In this document: in pieces, positions 55,391 through 64,000 of the stretch
Position numbering within the stretch: position 1 is the stretch's first letter
Layout of the letters: each line of letters opens with the position of its first letter
Source of the DNA: Ophiobolus disseminans
Taxonomy: Eukaryota > Ascomycota > Dothideomycetes > Pleosporales > Phaeosphaeriaceae
Assembly (NCBI GenBank): GCA_010093685.1
Contig: MU006227.1
Span: 1,118,154-1,182,153 of the forward strand
Reading direction: 5' to 3'
Length of the DNA: 64,000 nucleotides
The notes under the pieces: model-generated
The model's input: only the letters and a program-made list of their open reading frames with translations
Told to the model about the DNA's origin: nothing
Database searches by the model: none
Position numbers and translations under genes: made by a program

Positions 55391-57094
55391 ATGTCCTCAA
55401 AACTAAAGACTGAGAAGCCAGAGCTGAGCGAGAAGAGACTCAATGAGTGTGGGATTTACTTCTTCCCAAAAGTCCATGTGAACAGCGATTTGCCGGATGT
55501 AATCAAGACGACCAGAGAGGTATTGGAGTTTCGAGGACAAATTACTTTAGAAACTAAAAGAATACTGGTAGAGGAGTACAGAGATTTCCAACTCTCGACA
55601 CAGAACAGCCAAGGAGCGTCGAAAAGTGTCAGTGGCCTCCGACCTCCGACACACGAAACCGATTCATTTTACATCCATGGCAAGAATTTCAAATTTTCCA
55701 AGATGGAAGAAACTTCAGAGATGAAGGTCGCACTTGGAAAGTGCGAGGAAACTCGATTCAGGGTAGCAGAATATCGGAAGAATAATCGGGAGGAAACAGA
55801 ATGGATGAGACTTCTGCGTGATTACATCTTCCAGCCTTTTGACGAGGCTTACCCAGGTGCCGGCCCCTACCAGTACGTCTTCTCTCCAATATCTGACACA
55901 CGTAAAGCTGACCGAGATAGAAAAATACACTCAAGCTGGGAGATGTTAGCGATTCGTTCTCCCAGCTGTAACGCAAATCAATGCTGACGTAGATAACAGA
56001 CATGAAAACCTCCACTGGAACGAGTTTCCCGACTGGGATAATATGAACCCCAAGATTGTCAGACTTACGGGGCCGAAGCCTGACCTCACGTACGCCTTCC
56101 CCATCATCGATACTACCCAGAAACCGGCATCTCAGTTCATGTGTTCTCTCGATGAGCAGATCCAAGGATTTTCCCTCAGAGCTCTCAAAACACTTCGCTG
56201 CGATCCGAAAATCGAGCTCAAATCAGCGCCGACAACACGTCTCCATACATATAACGAGAAAACTCCCCAGCAGTTGAGCGCCAAACACCGGATCTGCTTT
56301 CCTTGGGCCGTTGTAGAGGCTAAACCATACGATCCAAAAAAGTTGGGTCGAGATAAAACGTTTTGTTACTGTCAAGCGGCAAACGCGTCTGCCTCTGCAC
56401 TGTACTTGCGTGAAAGCCTGAGGGAAAAGGTGGGAGACACGTCGCTCTCGCACGACGCTCTGGTCATCTTCGCATTCACTTGTGTCGGCCCCAACGTCAA
56501 GCTTTGGGTCACGTATAGAAACCCGGTGAGTCTGCACGCGGAATCGATTTGAAGAAGACGACTGACACCGACCCCGAGCAGCAAAATGACAACGTCGAAA
56601 TGCGCTGTATTTGGGCCTCTTCTCTCGAACTCACATGGGGCGTCCTATGCATGCAAATGGCGGTCAAAAACGTCCAGGAATGGGTTTATCGAAGAGCCAA
56701 ACCCCAGATCGCACGCTGGGTCTGTAAAATCCGCAACGCCTCTTCGCTACTAACAGTCCACTCGCCTGACGGTGACCTCATACCGCAACGAAGACGAGCA
56801 ACCTCGTGTGCGCCTACAAGCAAGCAAACTAGGCGCGTGAGCACCACAGACATATCCAAGCCTCCACGCACTCCAGATCATGCACGCCGCCCGAACGCAC
56901 ACCCAAGCTCCGCGCAGCCTCAAACCGCTTCGGGCAGGCTTGAAAGCCAACTGCCTATTTTGTCTAGGACGCCGACCCGTGGGAGCAGAAAAGATTTCGC
57001 GATTGTTATTGATGACGACAGCGGGACGGACTGTGGTGAAGTAGACTTTGCAGCACTGGGTAGAATGGACGGCCTTCGACTCGGCGGTCCTTAG
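55391..57094 (+). CDS. PD-(D/E)XK-nuclease-like fungal protein, unknown role
   Basis: Exons 55391-55901, 55993-56525 and 56582-57094, joined in phase, give 518 aa; ATG 55391 follows two GTG codons. The N-terminal part is helical and charged. The central part has PDLTYAFPI (conserved Asp) and about 80 residues later RICFPWAVVEAKPYDPKK, a hydrophobic strand ending in E-A-K, then CYCQAANASASALYLRE (helix with Q) and VIFAFTCVGPNVKLWVTY. The D...ExK plus following QAANA helix is the PD-(D/E)XK nuclease pattern seen in a large, poorly described Pezizomycotina family. After intron 2: RCIWASSLELTWGVLCMQMA. The C-terminal 150 residues are disordered and basic with an acidic end. Catalytic activity is inferred only from motif spacing. 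It neighbours HET genes. Confidence 0.66.
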
Positions 57095-57501
57095 GTCGAA
57101 AGAAGTCGGAAGGCCCATGGGATTTCAGAAGCGATGTCGCAGCGGCTCGCAAAGGCTCTGGCCCGCAGACGAAACTCCAAGAAATCGACGCCGAAGCTTG
57201 GAGTTTGCGGTGCAGATCACAATTTGAAGACTAGTGTATAACCATGGAAGGGATGATGACGATGCGAGCGTTTTCCTTTGTAGTTCTAGGTCGTTACGTG
57301 TGCTTTTGACGTTTCCGGATAGACTCGGGGTCTTGGACTAGACGGCGCTTTCCCCGAATCTCTCTCGTCATTGTGTGCTTCTTCGTATATTGCGAACAAT
57401 GTGCGTTCGACGTACAATGCTAGTGCCGATGATTGGGAGGTGAGGTCATACAGATAACTCTCGTTGGGTTGATGATTGCAACAATTGAAACCGGTACCTT
57501 G
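57095..57501. other. convergent intergenic region
   Basis: 3' flanks of the nuclease-like gene and the HET gene; nothing recognised. Confidence 0.4.
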
Positions 57502-59709
57502 CTACACGAGGTGTACATCCTCGAGGTCATGTTCGCTCAACTGCTCCCATATCTCTCCATTCATGGCGCCGTGCACATATGCCTCACCAACAACTTCCCA
57601 TGTTCGCAAGGTCTTTTCGTCGTTCTGAGCACTTGCCTGCCTCAGGACAAACGGCACACTACCACCTTTCAGCAGCCACATTGCATCTCCGACTTCCGCA
57701 CTATCGGGCACCAGAGCCAAATATCCTTTACCCGTCCTTGCTACGCGTCTCATGTACATTTTCTGGTTCATCGCATTGGGGAAGAGACTGTCCCACCCCT
57801 CCGCATCCGGGACGTTAGGCGCGTGTGGAATGATGCCGGATGAGTGTGCTGTATCGCGCTCTAATTCTGTAATGTATGGACATGCGGCATTAGCTGATGG
57901 GGCCTCGGTATTCGATTCAGGGTCAGAGAAGGTGAAAGCGCATTCACATGTGTATTTCTCGAGGTCTTGAATCTCGAACCGACTGGGTAGATAATTGCTG
58001 TCGTCAGATGTGGCAAGAGCGTCCATATCGTCGAGGATGGGTCGTGCTGCGTTGATATATGCTGTGCTCGTACTGAGCGTCGGTGTATAGAAACAAATTC
58101 GGTGAAGTTGGCGCACTAGCGCGAAGCAAGTATCTCTCCTGACCCGCTTCTTGAACTCTTCTAGGCTCATAGAGGAGCTGTCTGATTGCTTTACTTTCAT
58201 AGAGCCAATCGGCGTACCATTGATCGCGCCGGCCACGAAGGTGTGTATCAGCGCTTCGCCTCGTGTCTGGCCCGTCCAATAACCGACTGGAAGTTTACGC
58301 GTCAGAGACGCCCAGATTGGATCATATCCTACAGCGCGACCATGCCAATCCCATGGTTGTGCAAGCTCCACGATATGATCCATAATGCCGCCGCGTAGTG
58401 TCAATATCCGAAAGTCCGATCCACGCTTCAAGTCAACTCGCGCAGCACAGGAACCGCTAGTAGCGTTGTACATATCGGTGTCGGGTGCAAGCTCCTGTTG
58501 GTTGGCATTCATCTCAAACTCTCCGATCCAGGTTGGAAAACTCGGGAAACGCCGAGCTGGCTTGTTAGTCACCCAACTTAGGATGGTAATGCCGTGTGAC
58601 ATGTTAATCCAGAGCCGAATTGCTTCGCTGTACACTTCGTCGACGCCCTTGTTGTAGTCCGGTGAGATACCCATGTTGTATGGCGTCATTAAGTCCATCA
58701 TACCGAGCATCCCATAGACTTTATCTCGGGGATCAAAGCATCCGGTACTACGCGTCAGTCTTAGGAGGCCTTGGAAATAGTTAAGACCGGCGTCTTGCTG
58801 CACCCTTGTCTGCCGCCAGGAGCAGATCGTATCGATGGCTTGCTCGTGTGCAACGCCCCGGAGAGGCTTGATAGCTAACGTCAAGGCTTCTGCAACTGGT
58901 TGGGCCAAATTCAGCTGCTTTCTCAGAGTCTGCATAAAATATGCGATGTAGTGTAGACTCTTGATCTGCACCTCCGATGGGCCGCACAATATGCATAATT
59001 GGCGGGCTAAAACGATCTCTTGAATAACCCAGCAACGAAAGAAATAGCGTCTGGCAACGAAACGAGCCAACTTCCTCAAGTGGTCAACAGATATGGATAA
59101 TGTTTGTCCGCTGCTACGCTCTTCGAAGCTCAGGATTCCTTCGGCAAACTTGAAAGCAGCGACGATTGGCCAATCTCCGTCGGGCATCAGACGTTCTATG
59201 AACGTTATTGCAACGTTACTGTCCTCATCTGCAGGCCCGAGCCACGAGATCACAAGCAAGGCTTTGCTGTAAATCTGGGCCATCAAACGGACTTGCGAGT
59301 TGCGCTCCTCCACATCAAGCTGGTTGATACAAAGTGAATCCACCCAGAGATAATCTACATGATCTGACGAGTCCGCACGCGTTGATTGCCGCTGTGCAAT
59401 GATTTGAAGTGCCGCGTGTAGGTTCAGTGTAATATTCATCTTTGTGCCATTGCAGTCAATGCGAGCGCCCTGATCTTGTATCCCCGGTGCCTTCTCGTAC
59501 CAGCTCCTGTAGAATGGATCGCCCCAAGTATACGAGAGTGCGTTGAAGTTGAGTGCAGGATTGGCCAGGTCTACCATGTGTAACGTGCAGCTCAGCATGG
59601 CATCATCTTGAGAGGCTACAGACTCGATCTGGAGCACCCGAATCGAAGTAGAACTTGGTAGTGTCTCGTAGACAACGCCGTGTGTATCAGTGACTGATGG
59701 TCCTTCCAT
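57502..59709 (-). CDS. HET (heterokaryon-incompatibility) domain protein, intact
   Basis: A single exon of 735 aa starting at ATG 59709. The HET domain has its three signature blocks: NALSYTWGDP (about 56-65), DYLWVDSLCINQLDVEERNS (119-138) and QVRLMAQIYSKALLVISWLG (139-158). RYFFRCWVIQEIVLARQLCI follows, the usual YWxRxWVIQE block, then CFDPRDKVYGMLGMMDL, which corresponds to the D.RDKVYALLG motif of HET proteins. HET proteins can trigger cell death on non-self fusion, but most genomic copies have no tested role. The C-terminal half shows no partner domain I recognise (no NACHT, WD or ankyrin). It ends in an acidic tail (LSEHDLEDVHLV). Next to a decayed HET gene on the same strand. Confidence 0.9.
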   Translation of the reverse strand: MEGPSVTDTHGVVYETLPSSTSIRVLQIESVASQDDAMLSCTLHMVDLANPALNFNALSYTWGDPFYRSWYEKAPGIQDQGARIDCNGTKMNITLNLHAALQIIAQRQSTRADSSDHVDYLWVDSLCINQLDVEERNSQVRLMAQIYSKALLVISWLGPADEDSNVAITFIERLMPDGDWPIVAAFKFAEGILSFEERSSGQTLSISVDHLRKLARFVARRYFFRCWVIQEIVLARQLCILCGPSEVQIKSLHYIAYFMQTLRKQLNLAQPVAEALTLAIKPLRGVAHEQAIDTICSWRQTRVQQDAGLNYFQGLLRLTRSTGCFDPRDKVYGMLGMMDLMTPYNMGISPDYNKGVDEVYSEAIRLWINMSHGITILSWVTNKPARRFPSFPTWIGEFEMNANQQELAPDTDMYNATSGSCAARVDLKRGSDFRILTLRGGIMDHIVELAQPWDWHGRAVGYDPIWASLTRKLPVGYWTGQTRGEALIHTFVAGAINGTPIGSMKVKQSDSSSMSLEEFKKRVRRDTCFALVRQLHRICFYTPTLSTSTAYINAARPILDDMDALATSDDSNYLPSRFEIQDLEKYTCECAFTFSDPESNTEAPSANAACPYITELERDTAHSSGIIPHAPNVPDAEGWDSLFPNAMNQKMYMRRVARTGKGYLALVPDSAEVGDAMWLLKGGSVPFVLRQASAQNDEKTLRTWEVVGEAYVHGAMNGEIWEQLSEHDLEDVHLV

Positions 59710-60182
59710 ATGTGAAGCTACCTAATTAGACCTAGACCTCAGTAATGTGCAACTGTTCGCTGTCATGAAGGCTGAGGAGGTCGCAAAGCTTGCATACCTA
59801 GTATAATATCTAAATTAACTGTTAGATTAGATTAGAAAGGTGAAAATAAGATGTAAGTAGTAGTAAACAAAGACAGGAGAAAACAGGTCAGCTCTCTTGA
59901 AGCTGAGCTGCGCCAAGAAGCTAAGTTGCTAGCGTGTCAGTGACTCCCCACACGAACCGTCGGTCCATTCTAATAGACGCCTGTATCCTCACAACACTTC
60001 TCAAAATACTGTTGAATCAAACAAGAGAACTCCCAGTATGGACAGGGTAGTAGCGCGACTCCCATATTTTTACGTTGCGCGCTCAGGGTCGGCCATAAGG
60101 CACGACGGTATTGCCCAGGTGCTCTATTACAATGCTCATGCAATTATTTATACCAGCTCTGACCGCTACATAGTTTCCCTCT
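59710..60182. other. intergenic between two HET loci
   Basis: AT-rich at 59800-59880 with ATTAGATTAGA-type repeats; otherwise nothing recognised. Confidence 0.4.
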
Positions 60183-62546
60183 TCACCAATACACCCAAAC
60201 TCTTTTTGTCAAACGGCACCGAGCAAGCTCTGGAAGCTGACTTGGGTGGCAACAGAAGTGCAGATCGGTACCGCACATTGAGTCTGGTATGCTCCCATAA
60301 GAAACCCTCAAACTTGTGCTGTCCGGGGAGCTATCACACGAAGGTACGGACTGATGAGGAGGGTGCTTGAAATCGTAAACCGGCTGATCGACGTGTGTGT
60401 CCAAAAAGAATGTGGACGAACCCGAGCTGGCAACCATGGTCTTGGGGTCCGCTTCAGCGGACTTTGGGCGCGACGAGTCTTTGAAGTCATCTGCAAGTGT
60501 CGCAAATTTCGCGATACCTACTAGTTCGAACACATCGTGATCACTGTAAGCGTACCGCTGTGACAGTATCACGGCGATATCATCGCTACAAGAGTCCGCA
60601 AAAACGCACACCGCTGCGCCGGGATGGACGAATGTCGAGTTTGTGATGCCAACGATGCCGTTCGTCGCAACGAAGGTCCTGTAGGGGATTTCCATCTCCT
60701 GATTACTCCTCTCAAGTGCCTCTCTGGTCTTCATTTCTCCTTTGCGTCGTTCCTGTTGCATCTCACCTTGGTCTTCCCAATCAGATACATTTACTGAACG
60801 ATCTATTAAAGGATTACTTTGAAAAATCAAGGGTCCTGGTACATATAATGATTTAGCCAGAGCAGGAGATGGTATGCCGTCTGCGGTCAAGTTCGAGTAC
60901 ATTTGGTTGAGGACCGCAGCTGCTCGGGAGCCTAATAGCTGCGGACTAATGAATGGATAAGGGTGATTTTCACATCCCTTGGGGAAGCTAGCTACTTCTG
61001 CCGCTGTTTGGTACGTTCCAGCCGTGTGAGGATTTCGTCTAACCCTCATCCTTCTATCTCGATATATTTTTCTTTGGTCTACAGTCATGGACCTTAAGGG
61101 CGTTGATCTTCCTTCCACAGCAAGTGTTTTGGAAGAAGACTCTGCTTGCTCGTAGCAAGGAGAGTGGCGCTGGTGCTTTTGTTTCGAAACAAGCCCTCCT
61201 AGCTCGATATCGAAATCAACGCCCAGAACGACTCCAACACAACGCAAGGAAGCGAGTACTTGGGCTTGCGCCCCTAGATCTGGTTCGCGAAGAAGATGCA
61301 GGAGATCCCAGGCATGTTGACTGATGTAGGCAGTAAGCTCAGAGGGTGCAACATCGAGAACGCGTTCGAGCAGTTTGACAAAAGTGTTAGTGGCTTCGAT
61401 TTGAGATCGAGTTGTCCAAGGGCACTGATCGCGGACCACAGCGACTAGCACTTCGACATTCGACTTCGAGTAGTTCACATCGATATGGGAGTTGGAGGCA
61501 AGGCCGAGCAGTGAATACACCTTGTCTCTCACATCGCTGCTCTTTGCTGGCGCATGGGCTTGTATCATATCGCGGAGCTTGAAACCAGACTGGGGACCTT
61601 CCATCTCCTGCTTGTGCCACCACTGTGTCCTCTGTCGTCAGAGCACTCTTCCAGGGCTCTTGAGAACTAGTTCAGATGCTTGGTGAGACCTCCGCAGCTT
61701 TTTCGACGATTCCAGAGACTCGCAGACAAGCTGAAATGCCGTTGCATCTACACCATCACCACCACACCATATCTCAAGAACGCGAGCTAGAAGAAATTCT
61801 TGTATGACCCACACCCTCTCCCAGTAGCGTTTGTTGAGTACTGCCGCAAAGGCTACCCACTATCTTTCAGATCTGTGCCGACGGATATCCTCGCCCTTGG
61901 GAAATGAAAGCCGTTGGAAGCTTTCCGCCATTGTAAAGGCTACCGAATCGTCGCCTGAACTTGGTCCCAACCATACGATGACAGATGAAGCCATCGTATA
62001 GATGTCGCGCATCTGCGCTACTTGGTGATTGCGCTCTTTGACATTGGACTGGTCGATGCAGATGGCGTCCACCCACAACAAGACGTCAGTAGCAGCCTTG
62101 CGCCGACGAAATTCACGGAGGAAATCCCAGAGGTTCTTGCCAACCTGTAGTGTCTTGCCTTTACAGACAATGGAGGCCAAGTTGTGGTTGCCATTATCCC
62201 ACGTGTACGATAATGCGGTGTACACTGGATTCTCGTCGAAATTTACCGTCCGGATCTCGCAATGTATCGCATCGCAGTCTTCGCCAGATGAGACCTTCAG
62301 GACGCGAATTTCCCTGCTTTGCGGGTCGAGCGAGTCGTGCTGGAATCTTTCAGTTTCGTCGATCTCAGCAATGGGAAGCTGCGGTATTTGCTGGTTGGGA
62401 AGTTTGTCGCCCCGCGAGGCAGTGCTCATTCGGGGATGAGTGACCCTAAACGGTAGACTGTTGGAAGGCCTCCCAGACCCGAGCGTCGAGCCCACGTAAG
62501 GGGCATTGCCAGGGAGATTCGGGGATTGAACAGGGCCGTTGTCCAT
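60183..62546 (-). pseudogene. HET-domain gene with two in-frame stop codons
   Basis: From ATG 62546 (the open frame starts upstream at a TTG) one reading frame runs 788 codons to 60183, broken only by TAG at 61862-61860 and TGA at 61640-61638. HET signatures: YTALSYTWDNG, LLWVDAICIDQSNVKERNHQ and MRDIYTMASSVIVWLG. After the TAG the same frame gives WVAFAAVLNKRYWERVWVIQ, and after the TGA RQRTQWWHKQ and SSDVRDKVYSLLG, all expected HET blocks in the right order. The stops therefore interrupt one ancestral gene. CAG-to-TAG and CGA-to-TGA are single C-to-T changes. Short introns (42 and 39 nt) spanning each stop are arithmetically possible but have non-consensus donors and would delete the conserved WxAF and QWWHK blocks. 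I favour a pseudogene; truncated HET products remain possible. Confidence 0.72.
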
Positions 62547-63681
62547 GCTGACGATTCGTGCCTCTCGCGACAGAGTCAAAGATCAAAGATCAGGTATCAT
62601 ATGTCTCCTCCGAGTAGGACAGAGACACCTATCATGCACTATCTGTCAGACTATCAGCTATATCAATCTTCATGCTACAACTGCAAGGAGGTCGGCCTTT
62701 TTGTAGTTCGACACTATCGATATAGCAAAGTTGGCAGACTAACATACGTATAACCGAAGATGCTGCGCCCCGCAGTCATATTTGCATCAGCCAATGAATG
62801 AAATCATATCACGCCTCGTATCAGCCTGCCAGCCCAGCATGCACACAGCCGAACTTGCTGCGCCACACACTCATCTAAAACACTCTCTGCAACGCACCGG
62901 TGCACTCCATCCATCGGCAATGTATCGAGTCAACATCACTCCCAAGTATCGTCGTCCCCGGCCCACACGAACAATTGCCAGTCGACTCAGCAAGTACACG
63001 AGGCCCAAATACCCTTACACTGCGCCAAACTATGAAGAACACTCGCAATTCAAATTATATCACTTCTCTACACTTATACCAGTCTAAAATAAATGCATTA
63101 CCCGTGACCTCCGCACAACAGCCCAACGAATGCTCTCAAGCGCTACTCGCAACGCACGAAACACCATGTCTCTCGAATCTCGTGTATATCCTCCACGTTT
63201 CGTCTTGATAAACCGTGCAATACGTTTACAATTTCCGTCGCCACTAAAACTACGCTCGCGGCCAGTTAATCCCGGAACATACACAGTCCTGCAAGTTCTA
63301 GAAGAAAGCATAGCGTGTTGGCTTTTATGAAGGGATGAAGTTGTGCTGGACGAGTAGTAGCAGCTACACTATTTAATGCGTGGAAAGATTTGAAGTCCCC
63401 GAGAAAAAAGATGACAAGTTGTGATGATGAGAGGCACACGAGCGAGGGTTTTCATTCTACAGTATGGAATCGAGTTACTGCCTTTTTGTAAGACGGCGAA
63501 TGTGCTGCGTGGTAAATTCATGGTTGATAGGTCAATATGCATGCAAACTAAGCCACGTACTGGTCGAGAGTATGGTTTCATCGAGATCAAAACTAGGCTA
63601 TATACACAACCGTACATCTCCAAACCCTCAAACCACAACCCCCAGATCCAAGCCCAATCCACCAAGCCATAACCCTCCACG
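62547..63681. other. 1.1-kb intergenic
   Basis: Nothing recognised. AAAGATC is doubled at about 62577-62592. ORFs at 62782-63330 and 63421-63859 lack motifs. The right part is probably the 3' UTR of the partial minus-strand gene. Confidence 0.4.
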
Positions 63682-64000
63682 CTACTCAACCCTCAACCTC
63701 CGAATCGCACCCACAACGGCATCCGCTCTCTTCGCCCCTCCCTCATCCCCACTCCCCGCCTCCTCCCTCGTAATAACCCTCTTATCCTTGCCCGTAACCG
63801 TCTGCCCCTTGGCCTGGGCAAAGCCCGCGGAGCGCATGTGCGCCGGATTGGCAGAGTAGAATTCGTCGACGATGGGGTGGATCATGACCGTTTGCTTCGA
63901 GATAGTGAGTGTGCTGTTGGTTGGGACGGTTACCCAGTTATCTATCATGGCGTGTTAGTAGTGAGGGCGAAATGTAGGTGGTAGATAACAGTACCGCGTT
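63682..64000 (-). CDS. 3' end of an unrecognised gene leaving the window
   Basis: Terminal exon 63941-63682 on the minus strand, preceded by an intron (63994-63942; donor GTACTG, branch ACTAAC, acceptor GATAG) and six bases of the previous exon at the window edge. The exon encodes about 85 residues (WVTVPTNSTLTISKQTVMIH, PIVDEFYSANPAHMRSAGFA, then GQTVTGKDKRVITREEAG) with a charged tail ending RRLRVE. Not recognised. The stop is at 63684-63682. The rest of the gene lies beyond 64000. Confidence 0.5.

Noticed and set aside
61638..61862. Introns removing the two HET stops (42 and 39 nt)
   Set aside because: Lengths are multiples of three, but donors (GTCGGC, GTGCTC) are poor, no branch site is clear, and conserved HET blocks would be lost. 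Kept as the weaker alternative.
1..64000. tRNA genes, CRISPR arrays, intact transposons, LTRs
   Set aside because: No A/B-box pair, regular spacer array, transposase/reverse-transcriptase motif or long terminal repeat was found by reading both strands.

Overview
The window is nuclear DNA of a filamentous ascomycete (Pezizomycotina, probably a Dothideomycete; the class is my inference from protein style, not from a marker gene). Genes are 1-6 exons with short introns (about 40-90 nt, GT...CTAAC...AG) and intergenic gaps of 0.2-2.2 kb. HET-domain and 2EXR-type proteins and GPI-anchored wall proteins are typical of this group. I saw no tRNA, rRNA, CRISPR or intact transposon.

Left third (1-19 kb): the 3' part of a Ras exchange factor, a GPI-anchored GH16 glycosidase, a Pro/Thr-rich GPI-type surface protein, a 2EXR protein followed by a broken 2EXR relative, a six-cysteine secreted protein (effector-like), a glycine-zipper Q/Y-rich protein and a single-pass membrane protein. 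This part is surface/secretion-rich, with long gene-poor gaps.

Middle (19-35 kb): ELG1 (PCNA unloader) head-to-head with a UTP8-like ribosome-biogenesis gene, a large FUSC/DUF2421-type membrane protein, a haloacid-dehalogenase-type hydrolase with a perfect CRE box upstream, a MYND zinc-finger protein and an SRR1-like protein.

35-43 kb: a Rieske oxygenase, a dimethylglycine/sarcosine-oxidase-type flavoprotein and glyoxalase II. The first two fit successive demethylation of choline/glycine betaine, which releases formaldehyde; the third is a glutathione-thioester hydrolase with an alternative upstream exon that could target it to mitochondria. A decayed gene fragment and a small tandem repeat lie between the first two.

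43-54.5 kb: two unrecognised proteins (one split by an apparent single-base frameshift), then CDT2 (CRL4 substrate receptor) head-to-head with RRP5. ELG1/UTP8 and CDT2/RRP5 therefore form two separate divergent pairs, each joining a PCNA-linked replication gene to an early rRNA-processing gene, and both shared promoters carry MCB/MBF-like ACGCG sites.

Right end (55-64 kb): an accessory block with a PD-(D/E)XK-nuclease-like protein, an intact HET protein, a second HET gene interrupted by two in-frame stops, and the 3' end of an unknown gene leaving the window. The premature stops here and elsewhere could each arise by a single C-to-T change.
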